The translations under genes and the position numbers were made by a program. DNA of 16,557 nt from Anaerolineales bacterium (GTDB taxonomy: Bacteria; Chloroflexota; Anaerolineae; Anaerolineales; DRMV01), in contig WFUL01000075.1 in the NCBI GenBank assembly GCA_015484985.1, forward strand, positions 1 through 16,557, given 5' to 3'. This document shows positions 1-8,915 of the stretch, in pieces; the first letter of the stretch is position 1, and each line of letters opens with the position of its first letter. The notes under the pieces were generated by a model that searched no databases, was not told the DNA's origin, and worked only from the letters and a program-made list of their open reading frames with translations.

Positions 1-539
1 ACATGGAGTAGCGGCAGGAACAGGGGAAGGATGTGAGGAAGCTCCTCGGTAGAGGCCTGCTTTAGGTGTTGAAGCAGAGGTTGACTGTACAGCGTGGTGC
101 ACTCTTGAGCTAGGCGAGTCGCGACTATGTCCAGCAATACGCGCCGCAGGGTGGGGTTCGCCCAGGTCTCGGGATACCAGCGCCAGAACCGGTCCACGTC
201 TTCGGCGTCCATGTGGGATTGCATGGACCAAAGCAGAGCGGCGATTTCCTTGGATTCCAAGACGGGATGGTGCCAGAGGAGTTCCAGAAATTGGTTGCGA
301 ACTTCGGGATGGGTCAGGCGCAGGTGCCAGCGCTGGGCCATCACGTGGAGCACGCCTCGGGGTACGTGATACGTGGGGAGGGTATCAGAAAATTGGTCCC
401 GTCCTTCCTTGTGACCGGGAAAGCCATAACGCTGCCAGGTGAACTCCAGCGCCCGGAAGAAAGGACCTTCCCCTTTCTCCCAGGTCTGGAACAGCAAGTC
501 AGCCCGTTCCCGCAGGGCCTGTAAACGGATGGCGGGCAT
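1..539 (-). CDS. Helical-repeat (HEAT/AlkD-like) protein, C-terminus cut by window edge
   Basis: The minus-strand frame is open from an ATG at 539 to the left edge, giving 179 codons with no stop, so the 3' end lies outside the window. The translation starts MPAIRLQALRER and is rich in Leu, Trp, His and Arg. It reads as consecutive amphipathic helices (for example VLESKEIAALLW and NPTLRRVLLDIV), with no signal peptide or membrane segment. This suggests a HEAT-repeat solenoid, possibly distantly related to AlkD-type DNA alkylation repair proteins, but no catalytic residue can be assigned. It begins 24 bases after the stop of the DJ-1/PfpI gene, so it is probably the third gene of the gyrA operon. 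Upstream in the same frame there is no better start. The existence of the gene is fairly secure; the function is unknown. Confidence 0.7.
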   Translation of the reverse strand, partial: MPAIRLQALRERADLLFQTWEKGEGPFFRALEFTWQRYGFPGHKEGRDQFSDTLPTYHVPRGVLHVMAQRWHLRLTHPEVRNQFLELLWHHPVLESKEIAALLWSMQSHMDAEDVDRFWRWYPETWANPTLRRVLLDIVATRLAQECTTLYSQPLLQHLKQASTEELPHILPLFLPLLH

Positions 540-562
540 GGTGGATGAGACGCTTCCAGGGA

Positions 563-1084
563 TTATCCTTCGGCCAACGCCAGCACCAGTTCCCGGCAGA
601 AGGCCGGGATGTCCTTCACCACCCGGCCCCAAACGAGATTGCCGTCCCGGAAGGCGGGCTCGTCCACCCAAGTGGCCCCGGCGTTGAGCAAGTCGTCCCG
701 GATGCCCACCGAACCCGTGGCCCGATGGCCTGACACAATACCGGCGGAGATGAGCACCCAGCCGCCATGACAGATGCTGGCCACGATTTTGCCCTGATGA
801 TAAGCATCCCGCACCAAATCCAGTACTCCCGGGTCCCGCCGAAGCTTATCCGGAGCCCATCCTCCGGGTACGACCACCGCGTCAAAGTCTGATGCTCTTG
901 CCTCGGAAGCTGCGACCTGGGCCGTGGCCGAGAGACCGTGCTTGCCCCGATACGTCCCGGGTTTCCGGCTCACGACGACCACGTCCGCGCCTTCTTCTTC
1001 CAGGCGCATATAAGGAACCCAGAATTCCAAGTCTTCAAAGGCGTCCTCTACCAAAATGGCCACCCGTTTCCCTTGGAGCCGCAT
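563..1084 (-). CDS. DJ-1/PfpI family protein (protease I / deglycase-like)
   Basis: The product has 173 residues, the normal length for a single-domain PfpI/YhbO protein, a cytosolic family described as peptidase, glyoxalase or protein deglycase. The nucleophile elbow is visible as ASICHGG with Cys105-His106, and the conserved N-terminal acidic motif is FEDLE with Glu20. Other family landmarks are PGGWAPD (73-79), the GH-RATG segment after the elbow, and DDLLNAGATWVDE followed by DIPAF near the C-terminus. Two positions differ from the Pyrococcus PfpI pattern: PGGRAPE is PGGWAPD, so the partner-subunit Glu is Asp79, and CHGPQ is CHGGW. The start is well supported by GGAGGTGA at 1089-1096, four bases before the ATG. 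It lies 27 bases downstream of gyrA and is probably cotranscribed. The fold is secure; which activity it has is not. Confidence 0.9.
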   Translation of the reverse strand: MRLQGKRVAILVEDAFEDLEFWVPYMRLEEEGADVVVVSRKPGTYRGKHGLSATAQVAASEARASDFDAVVVPGGWAPDKLRRDPGVLDLVRDAYHQGKIVASICHGGWVLISAGIVSGHRATGSVGIRDDLLNAGATWVDEPAFRDGNLVWGRVVKDIPAFCRELVLALAEG

Positions 1085-1088
1085 GGCT

Positions 1089-1096
1089 TCACCTCC
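1089..1096 (-). promoter_or_regulatory. Strong ribosome binding site of the DJ-1/PfpI gene
   Basis: On the minus strand the sequence reads GGAGGTGA, a near-perfect anti-16S match, four bases before the ATG at 1084. It fixes that start and shows independent, efficient initiation within the gyrA operon. Confidence 0.75.
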
Positions 1097-1111
1097 CCAT
1101 TGGCCGAAATC

Positions 1112-3553
<2,442 letters not shown>

Positions 3554-3596
3554 CTTCGGCTCCTTTGCTCTGGCGGTATAATACAAATCAGCGCCC

Positions 3597-3618
3597 GTCG
3601 GCCAGTTGTCAAGCCGAC
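3597..3618. promoter_or_regulatory. Inverted repeat with a TTGACA box in the divergent gyrA/uma2 region
   Basis: GTCGGC (3597-3602) and GCCGAC (3613-3618) are perfect 6-base inverted arms separated by 10 bases, a spacing that would place both halves on one DNA face. On the minus strand the centre of the dyad contains TTGACA (3607-3612), a consensus -35 hexamer pointing toward gyrA. The best downstream -10-like hexamer, TATTAT at 3578-3583, is 23 bases away, which is too far for a standard sigma70 promoter. It could be an operator or promoter element; the assignment is tentative. Confidence 0.35.
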
Positions 3619-3633
3619 AGCGAAGATGTTCTC

Positions 3634-3656
3634 ATTATACCCTGGCGCAGTCCAGG
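3634..3656 (-). promoter_or_regulatory. Candidate gyrA promoter -10 (TATAAT) with adjacent dyad
   Basis: On the minus strand a perfect TATAAT lies at 3634-3639, which would start a transcript near 3627 and give a leader of about 74 bases before gyrA. No convincing -35 hexamer is seen 16-18 bases further upstream. Instead an inverted repeat CCTGG-N6-CCAGG occupies 3641-3656, where a repressor or activator could bind. On the plus strand the same region is the leader of the Uma2 gene. Confidence 0.35.
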
Positions 3657-3682
3657 CACCGGGTCTTATGGTGAGGTTTGGT

Positions 3683-4351
3683 ATGACGGTACGGGTGGAA
3701 GTGAACGGGCGTCCGCTCGCCGAGTATCTCCTGCGCACGGCAGGCTGGACCCTGGAGGAATTCCTGGCCAGGGCCCCGGAAGGCGCCTACTGGGAGTTCG
3801 TGCGAGGGGAGGTGCTTATGCATTCGCCAGTGAGTGCCGAGCATCAAGACCTGGTACGTTTCTTGTTGCGCCTCCTGGATGGGTATTGCGAAGCGCGAGG
3901 ATGGGGTAAAGTCCTTATGGGCCCGGCGGCCTTGCAGGTGTTGCCCGAGGTGATTCGGGAGCCCGACCTGTTCGTCCTTGATCCTGAGGAGGCCCGTCGA
4001 GTCCAGGGGGTGCCCCTCCAGGTCCGTCCCGTTCTGGTGGTGGAGGTGACCAGTCCTGCCACTCGTACTCTGGATTTGGGAGATAAAGCCCGGGAATACG
4101 CCCAGGCCGGCATTCCCGAGTACTGGGTTGTGGATAGGGAGCGGAAGGACCTTTGGCTCCATCGACGAAAAGAGGGGCATGAGCACTACCAGGTCACACG
4201 GCAGACGTTTGGCGTCGTCGTCAGCCAGAAGGTGCCGGGCTTCTGGTTGCAAACGGAATGGTTGTGGGAACAGCCTCTTCCCCCGGTACGTCCTTGTTTG
4301 GATCGTATTCTTCATCATCCACCCAAAGACCTTCAGGAGGTTGTTTCATGA
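3683..4351 (+). CDS. Uma2 family (DUF820) PD-(D/E)XK nuclease-like protein
   Basis: The 222-residue product matches the Uma2/DUF820 restriction-endonuclease-fold family, which is abundant in Cyanobacteria and Chloroflexota and mostly uncharacterised. The PD-(D/E)XK-type residues are visible: Asp95 in EPDLFVL, Glu121 in VVEVTSP and Lys135 in DLGDKAREYA, followed by the hallmark AGIPEYWVVD (142-151). Upstream, YWEFVRGEVLMHSP (37-49) and HQDLVRFLLRLL match the family N-terminus. The ATG at 3683 is chosen because GTGAGG (3671-3676) lies just before it; an in-frame ATG at 3668 is possible. The stop overlaps the ccmE start as ATGA, so the two are translationally coupled. It is first in a six-gene plus-strand operon and divergent from gyrA. 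The family call is secure; substrate and role are unknown. Confidence 0.88.
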   Translation: MTVRVEVNGRPLAEYLLRTAGWTLEEFLARAPEGAYWEFVRGEVLMHSPVSAEHQDLVRFLLRLLDGYCEARGWGKVLMGPAALQVLPEVIREPDLFVLDPEEARRVQGVPLQVRPVLVVEVTSPATRTLDLGDKAREYAQAGIPEYWVVDRERKDLWLHRRKEGHEHYQVTRQTFGVVVSQKVPGFWLQTEWLWEQPLPPVRPCLDRILHHPPKDLQEVVS

Positions 4352-4827
4352 ACAAGAAGTTCTTCTTTGGCGGCTTACTCATGTTGGGTGCGGTGGTTTA
4401 TCTGGTTTTCACGGCCATGGGACAGGGCTCGCAATACTTCCTGACGGTAGAGGAACTCCTGTCCCGTCAGGATGAATTCCGAGGACGCACGCTGCGGGTG
4501 TCCGGCGCGGTCTTGGGCCCTAGCATTCTCTACAATCCCGACACCTTAGAGCTGCGGTTCACCATCGTACACATTCCGGGTGACAACAAGGAAATTGAGG
4601 CCCAGGGCGGACTGGCGGCGGTGCTCAAGGCCGCGGCGAACGATCCTTCACGACCGCAGTTGCAGGTGGTGTATTATGGGCCGAAACCCGATTTGCTCCG
4701 TCACGAGGCCCAGGCTATCGTACTGGGGCAGTTGGGGGATGATGGTGTGTTCTATGCCGAGGAGTTGCTTCTGAAGTGTCCCACCCGATATGAGGCCGCG
4801 GTCCCGACCCAAACGGGTGGGGAATGA
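4348..4827 (+). CDS. ccmE: Cytochrome c maturation protein CcmE, CxxxY type
   Basis: CcmE is the membrane-anchored heme chaperone of system I cytochrome c biogenesis, carrying heme on the outer face of the membrane before transfer to apocytochrome. The 159-residue product has an N-terminal membrane anchor (about 5-24, FFFGGLLMLGAVVYLVF), then an OB-fold: FLTVEELLSRQDEFRGRTLRV, a DTLELRFTIV strand, and VYYGPKPDLLRHEAQAIVLGQL, all typical. The heme-attachment motif is KCPTRY, i.e. Cys144-x-x-x-Tyr148, instead of the usual HxxxY. Cys-type CcmE proteins are known from archaea and some Desulfovibrio. AGGAGG at 4335-4340 is seven bases before the ATG, and the start overlaps the Uma2 stop (ATGA). 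No other ccm gene is in the window. The family assignment is strong; function as a heme carrier is inferred. Confidence 0.88.
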   Translation: MNKKFFFGGLLMLGAVVYLVFTAMGQGSQYFLTVEELLSRQDEFRGRTLRVSGAVLGPSILYNPDTLELRFTIVHIPGDNKEIEAQGGLAAVLKAAANDPSRPQLQVVYYGPKPDLLRHEAQAIVLGQLGDDGVFYAEELLLKCPTRYEAAVPTQTGGE

Positions 4828-4844
4828 GGATGTAGAATCCTATC

Positions 4845-5723
4845 ATGAAGGAAGCCCAACATCGGCAATGGATGCAAGCCCTGCGCTCCGCGGCCGCGCT
4901 GGGAACGCCCGACGCGCTTGCTCTGGCTGTACAGGGACTCTTGGAAGATAAGACCGTTGCGGCCAATGGAGCGCTGCCTTTGGGCAGGGTGGAGAAAGAG
5001 CTCCTGCCAGCGGGTGAGATTTTGGCCAAACCTTCGGTCCCGCGCCTCTTTTTGGAGGAGTTGAGCCGACAGCCATATGCTGCGTTCCGGGCCTTGGCCG
5101 CGGTTGCCTGGGCTTTGCGGTACTTGCGCGGAGAAACCCGCGTGAAATCTCATCTGGAATCTTTGGCCAAAGACGAACGGGATGAGGTGCGCCACGCGGT
5201 AGTGGCCGCCCTGCGGACCCACGGTCCTCGGCACGCAGCTCGTTTTCGCAACCTTGTGCAGGAGTGGTTAACCCGACGGCCTCCCCTTTCACCACGGGTG
5301 CAGTCCATCGCGCTGGAATTGCTCCCGCGGGTGGTCGAAGGAGAGGAGGTGACGGTGGCGCTGGATTGGCTGGAGAAAGCACCTCTGCAAACCCACCCTG
5401 TGGTACAAAAGGCGTGGGTCAGGGCTCTGTCTGCCCTGGGTGCTCGGGACGGTCCGAGCGTGCTCCACCGTTTTGGACGATGGCTGCTTACCCGGCCTCG
5501 TCGCGCGCCTTGGATGGCCCAGGCCCTGGCCCGTCCCTGGGCTGCGCGACATCCGAAACAAACTCTGAACCTGCTCCAAGCCATGTACCATCGTTGGGGA
5601 CGGCGTCGTTGGATTACTCAAGCCTTGCAGGCACTGGAGCGAGCAGGGGAGTTGCCGGCAACCCCCGAGCAATTGTTGCAACAATGGACGGAAACCGAGT
5701 CCCCACCGGAAACCACGTCGTGA
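4845..5723 (+). CDS. Hypothetical HEAT-like helical-repeat protein
   Basis: The 292-residue product is almost entirely predicted helix and contains repeated pairs of amphipathic helices such as PYAAFRALAAVAWALRYL, DEVRHAVVAALRTHG and HPVVQKAWVRALSAL. The DEVRHAVVAAL unit is the typical second helix of a HEAT repeat. There is no signal peptide, membrane segment or recognisable catalytic motif, so a scaffold or protein-binding role is the most that can be suggested. The initiating ATG has only a weak SD (TGAGGA, 14 bases upstream); an in-frame ATG at 4872 is an alternative. It starts 17 bases after ccmE and ends in a GTGA overlap with the phosphoesterase gene. Its general character resembles the cut protein at 1-539, but no clear sequence homology was seen by eye. 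Confidence 0.72.
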   Translation: MKEAQHRQWMQALRSAAALGTPDALALAVQGLLEDKTVAANGALPLGRVEKELLPAGEILAKPSVPRLFLEELSRQPYAAFRALAAVAWALRYLRGETRVKSHLESLAKDERDEVRHAVVAALRTHGPRHAARFRNLVQEWLTRRPPLSPRVQSIALELLPRVVEGEEVTVALDWLEKAPLQTHPVVQKAWVRALSALGARDGPSVLHRFGRWLLTRPRRAPWMAQALARPWAARHPKQTLNLLQAMYHRWGRRRWITQALQALERAGELPATPEQLLQQWTETESPPETTS

Positions 5724-6301
5724 CCTTTTCGCCACCGGTGACGCTAGGTGTGATTGCGGATACCCACGTGCATGACCGCTATCATCGTCTTCCCCTGGAT
5801 GCACTCCAGGTGTTCCGCCGGGCTCAGGTGCAGGCTATTTTGCACGCCGGCGATGTTACCCACCCCCAAGTGCTCCACCAGTTGGCTGAGGTGGCGCCGG
5901 TTTATGCCGTGCGTGGAAACCGGGACTTCCTGTTGGGGTTTCGCCTACCGCCGGCACAGGAATTTCAGATTGGTCCCTACCGGGTTGTCTTGGTCCACGG
6001 TCATGGGAGTTTCTGGCGTTATGTAGTGGATAAGGTTGCCTTCTTTGCAGGTCGACCTCTGACCTTTCGCACCCTGGAGAATCGAGCCCACACGTGGTTT
6101 CCTCATGCCCATGTGGTCATCATGGGCCATACCCATGTGCCCGTCTTACGCCGTCGTGAGGGGCGCTGGGTCTTCAATCCAGGTTCTCCGACGGTGCCGC
6201 CGTCACTGACCAACCGCATCCCTCGGACAGTGGGTTTACTCTATGTGGCCCCCCCGGGGGATTTGGCCTTTGAATTCGTCCTGCTGGGGGAAAGAGCATG
6301 A
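5720..6301 (+). CDS. YfcE/MJ0936-type calcineurin-like metallophosphoesterase
   Basis: This is a two-metal phosphodiesterase or phosphatase of about 193 residues, the usual length for the cytosolic YfcE/MJ0936 group. All metal-binding motifs are present in order: DTH (Asp14, His16), GDV (Asp45), GNRD (Asn67), VHGH (His93) and GHTH (His137, His139), followed by the family NPGSP (153-157). Between VHGH and GHTH there is a rather long segment rich in aromatics (about 98-128). The GTG start at 5720 is chosen because it gives the GTGA overlap with the upstream stop and begins just before the first core strand; an in-frame ATG at 5684 would add 12 residues and overlap the HEAT-like gene by 40 bases. 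The stop overlaps the next start as ATGA. The natural substrate is unknown. Confidence 0.87.
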   Translation: MTFSPPVTLGVIADTHVHDRYHRLPLDALQVFRRAQVQAILHAGDVTHPQVLHQLAEVAPVYAVRGNRDFLLGFRLPPAQEFQIGPYRVVLVHGHGSFWRYVVDKVAFFAGRPLTFRTLENRAHTWFPHAHVVIMGHTHVPVLRRREGRWVFNPGSPTVPPSLTNRIPRTVGLLYVAPPGDLAFEFVLLGERA

Positions 6302-7329
6302 ACGTTCTCCATCCCTGGGCGCGTTTTGCCGTTTTGGGTTCGCTGCATCGAGAGTATGTGCTTCCCGTTCAAGGAAGACCCGTCCTCAATGTCCCAGGAG
6401 GAGAGGCTCTGTATGCAGCCGCGGCCGTCGCTATGTGGAAACCTGAGGATGCCACCGTGGGCCTGGTGGCCCGAACGGGAGAGGATTTCCCCGAGGCCTG
6501 GGTGGAAGATTTGGCGAGACAGGGTTGGTGGGTGGAAGGTATCTACCGTGTGCCTGACATCTCAGATTCCCGGCGGGTGCGCGTGTATAACGCCCGGGGA
6601 CAACTTATGTCTTCGGGATGGCCTCGCCGTTTTGCCGAGCGGGGAATTCCTTATCCCAAAGACCTGTTGGATTACGAGCCGCCCGTGGCAACGTCTCCCT
6701 CTCTGAACCGTCCGACACCCTGGACCCTGCGGGAGCGCGATTTACCTGAGTGGCTTTCGGAGACTCGGTATGCCCACTTTACCCCCTTGGATTTCCTTAC
6801 GCACAACCTGCTCCCCCCCCTGCTGCGACAACGAGGGGTCACGACTCTCTCCTTGGACCCAGGGCCAGCGTATATGAGAGCACCCTTTCGGTCCCATGTA
6901 CGGGATATGGTGGCTCCCCTGACCATTTTCCAACCATCGGAGGAAGAGTTGCGTACCTTGTTTGGAGGTCAATGGGAGGACCTGTGGAACATGGCCGAGG
7001 AGGTGAGCCACTGGGGAGTGCCTGTGGTGGTGATTAAACGCGGCTCCCAGGGGGTTTGGGTCTATGATGGACATGGTAAACATCGCTGGATTGTACCGGC
7101 GTATCAGGTCAATCGATTTCGAGATCCGACGGGAGCTGGGTCGGCTTTTGCCGGTGGATTTTTGGTCGGCTGGGCCCGCACGGAAGACCCCCTGGAGGCG
7201 GCGTTGTATGGTGTCGTGGCTGCATCGGTAGCCGTGGAAACTACGGGAGCATTAAGCCTGTTGGAGACCCTGCCTCGGCTTTTGGAGGGACGCTTGCATC
7301 TCTTGCGGGAGGTCGTCCATCGTGTTTGA
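6298..7329 (+). CDS. PfkB/ribokinase-fold protein lacking the catalytic Asp
   Basis: The 343-residue product has the layout of PfkB-family sugar/nucleoside kinases: an N-terminal strand FAVLGSLHREY, a glycine-rich NVPGGEALYAAAA (31-43), a sugar-lid region, and the C-terminal nucleotide-binding signature at 276-287. That signature reads DPTGAGSAFAGG. Canonical members have DxTGAGDxFxGG, so the catalytic base Asp is Ser282 (codon 7141-7143, TCG). The usual PN-x-x-E motif is QPSEEE (212-217). Everything else around the anion hole (TGAG) is intact, so the protein may bind a nucleotide or sugar without phosphorylating it, or may use another base. The ATG at 6298 overlaps the previous stop (ATGA), and the end overlaps the M20 start by 8 bases. 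The fold is secure; kinase activity is doubtful. Confidence 0.85.
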   Translation: MNVLHPWARFAVLGSLHREYVLPVQGRPVLNVPGGEALYAAAAVAMWKPEDATVGLVARTGEDFPEAWVEDLARQGWWVEGIYRVPDISDSRRVRVYNARGQLMSSGWPRRFAERGIPYPKDLLDYEPPVATSPSLNRPTPWTLRERDLPEWLSETRYAHFTPLDFLTHNLLPPLLRQRGVTTLSLDPGPAYMRAPFRSHVRDMVAPLTIFQPSEEELRTLFGGQWEDLWNMAEEVSHWGVPVVVIKRGSQGVWVYDGHGKHRWIVPAYQVNRFRDPTGAGSAFAGGFLVGWARTEDPLEAALYGVVAASVAVETTGALSLLETLPRLLEGRLHLLREVVHRV

Positions 7330-8425
7330 AGGATTGGCCCGTCGTGTATTGGAACGCACTCTGGAAATCCAGCGCATTCCGGCGCCGACCTTTGAGGAGA
7401 GAGAACGGGCGGCATTCGTGTTGGCCTGCTGGCAGAAGGAAGGGATTGAGACCTTCCAGGACGATGTCGGAAACGTGTATGCCCGGATTCCCGGCCATTC
7501 ATCGGCGCGCTCCCTCATCGTGAGTGCTCATTTGGACACGGTGTTCGGGCGTTCAACGGACCTGACGGTCCGTCGCCGGGGCTCTCGATGGTATGGGCCG
7601 GGTATTGGCGACAACAGTTTGGGTGTGGCAGGACTGTTCGGATTATGGTGGGCTGTTCGCGAGCAGGGGATGTCGTTTCCGGGCGACCTCTATCTGGTGG
7701 CCAATGTGGCCGAAGAGGGCCTGGGGAATCTGCGCGGGATGCAGGCCGTGGTGGACCGTTTTCGGGACACGCCGCGGGCTTATATTGTCGTGGAAGGTCT
7801 GGCCCTGGGCAAGGTGTACCATCGGGGCCTGGGGGTGCGGCGGTACCGCATTCGGGTGCGCACACCGGGGGGGCATGCCTGGGGAGCCTATGGGACGCCC
7901 TCTGCCATCCATGAACTCACTCGCCTGTTGGCCACGGTGCTCCAATGGAACCTGCCTCGACAGCCCAAGACCACTTTCAACGTGGGCCGAGTGGAAGGGG
8001 GGCAAGGGGTGAACGTGATTGCTGCCGCAGCCGAGGCCTGGGTGGAATGGCGCTCGGAGGATGGACGCCTCCTGGATACCTGGTGCCGTCGTTTTGAAGA
8101 AGCGTGTCGCCGGTACGGACGAAAGGACGAGGTCGAAGTTCGTTGGGAGGTGGTGGGAGAACGCCCCCATGGCGTTCTGGATGCACAGCACCCATTGGTA
8201 CAGGCTGCGTTACAGAGCGCGTGGTCGCATGGTGTGGAAGTGCATCTGGCTTCAGGATCCACGGACGCAAACCTCCCATTAAGCCGAGGTTACCCGGCCG
8301 TGGGTGTAGGTCTGACGTACGGTGGAGGTGCCCACACCCTGGAGGAGTACATTCTGACCGAGCCCCTTCCCCGGGGCCTGGCCGTATTGGTCTCCCTGGT
8401 GGAACGGGTGTTTGAGTGGGGGTAA
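7322..8425 (+). CDS. M20 family metallopeptidase (PepT/ArgE/DapE-like)
   Basis: The product is a 367-residue cytosolic di-zinc peptidase or amidohydrolase. Metal and catalytic residues of the M20 family are visible: AHLDTV (His70, Asp72), GIGDNS (bridging Asp97), AEEG (general base Glu131, ligand Glu132), VVEG (Glu158) and GGGAHTLEEY (His338). The lid/dimerisation domain lies roughly at 170-285, beginning with the GGHAWG motif. GSTDAN (312-317) is typical of the tripeptidase-like branch. The GTG at 7322 is preferred since GGGAGGT lies eight bases upstream; it overlaps the stop of the PfkB-fold gene. It is the last gene of the six-gene operon, and the next gene has its own promoter. The exact substrate (peptide, acylated amino acid or succinyl-diaminopimelate type) cannot be told. 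Confidence 0.92.
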   Translation: MFEGLARRVLERTLEIQRIPAPTFEERERAAFVLACWQKEGIETFQDDVGNVYARIPGHSSARSLIVSAHLDTVFGRSTDLTVRRRGSRWYGPGIGDNSLGVAGLFGLWWAVREQGMSFPGDLYLVANVAEEGLGNLRGMQAVVDRFRDTPRAYIVVEGLALGKVYHRGLGVRRYRIRVRTPGGHAWGAYGTPSAIHELTRLLATVLQWNLPRQPKTTFNVGRVEGGQGVNVIAAAAEAWVEWRSEDGRLLDTWCRRFEEACRRYGRKDEVEVRWEVVGERPHGVLDAQHPLVQAALQSAWSHGVEVHLASGSTDANLPLSRGYPAVGVGLTYGGGAHTLEEYILTEPLPRGLAVLVSLVERVFEWG

Positions 8426-8548
8426 GAGGGTATCCCGGGACTTCCGTTTCGGACATCCAGTGGATTGCGACGTTGTATAAATTCAAAATCCTACTGCGGT
8501 GATGGCATGGATGCAAGTTTCCCACAAGCACAACGGGATTCTCCCTGC

Positions 8549-8577
8549 TTGCTCAAGAGCGGAAAACGCGTTATAAA
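8549..8577 (+). promoter_or_regulatory. Sigma70-type promoter of the WXG100/EccC locus
   Basis: TTGCTC (8549-8554) and TATAAA (8572-8577) are separated by exactly 17 bases, giving a good housekeeping-type promoter. Initiation about seven bases downstream (near 8584) would yield a very short leader that starts at the hairpin covering the SD. The preceding stretch from 8426 holds no gene. It contains an AT-rich patch (8474-8488) and a small dyad GCAT-GG-ATGC at 8505-8514, whose meaning is unclear. Confidence 0.6.
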
Positions 8578-8585
8578 GTAAAAAA

Positions 8586-8599
8586 CTCCTGAAAAGGAG
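8586..8599 (+). promoter_or_regulatory. SD-sequestering hairpin with GAAA tetraloop before the WXG100 gene
   Basis: CTCCT (8586-8590) pairs perfectly with AGGAG (8595-8599) around a GAAA loop (8591-8594), a GNRA tetraloop. The 3' arm is the core of the SD (AGGAGG at 8595-8600), six bases before the ATG at 8607. The predicted transcript starts at or just before the 5' arm. The structure could tune translation or protect the 5' end. Confidence 0.5.
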
Positions 8600-8606
8600 G
8601 TGCGTT

Positions 8607-8885
8607 ATGACCACATTGCACCTGGAAGTAGACATTGCTCGCAACGTGGAACGTACCCTCCAAACAGCGCAGGAAAATCTGCGCACGTATATCATGCAAG
8701 CTGACCAGGCCGTACAACAACTCAAAGGTGGGGCCTGGCAAGGAAATTCGGCCAATGAGTTCTTCGGGTACTTCGATGATTGGAAAAATCGTTCGCAACA
8801 AATCGTTCAACAATTGGAGGCCCTCGTACAGGCCCTGAGGCGAGAGATTTCTGAGTGGGAAATGGCCGCCCAAAAGCTTGGGTAA
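8607..8885 (+). CDS. WXG100 (ESAT-6/EsxA-like) family protein
   Basis: The 92-residue, Gln- and Ala-rich protein is predicted to be a helix-turn-helix hairpin. The turn carries the family motif GGAWQGNSANEF, with Trp44-Gln45-Gly46 as the W-x-G. The first helix is about 10-40 and the second about 48-88. There is no signal peptide and no cysteine. WXG100 proteins are small type VII secretion substrates that form four-helix homo- or heterodimers. Only one copy is present, which suggests an EsxA-like homodimer. The C-terminal export signal YxxxD/E known from mycobacterial and Bacillus substrates is not seen; the tail ends EISEWEMAAQKLG. The start has a perfect AGGAGG six bases upstream. Its position before the EccC-like ATPase gene strongly supports a T7SS role. 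Confidence 0.9.
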   Translation: MTTLHLEVDIARNVERTLQTAQENLRTYIMQADQAVQQLKGGAWQGNSANEFFGYFDDWKNRSQQIVQQLEALVQALRREISEWEMAAQKLG

Positions 8886-8915
8886 AAAGGGTGGATGACG
8901 GGTGGCCTGGAAGAT

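Noticed and set aside
3554..3586. Longer GyrA start at 3586, adding 11 residues.
   Set aside because: The AAAGGAG site and the usual GyrA N-terminus point to the ATG at 3553; the extension would read through that binding site.
5684..5719. Longer metallophosphoesterase start at 5684.
   Set aside because: No SD is visible and it would overlap the upstream gene by 40 bases; the GTGA overlap at 5720 matches neighbouring junctions. It is kept as an alternative only.
8432..8456. TCCCGGGA palindrome and a TCCG-TTT-CGGA mini-stem after the M20 gene, considered as a terminator.
   Set aside because: The palindrome has no loop, the second stem is only four pairs, and no T-run follows.
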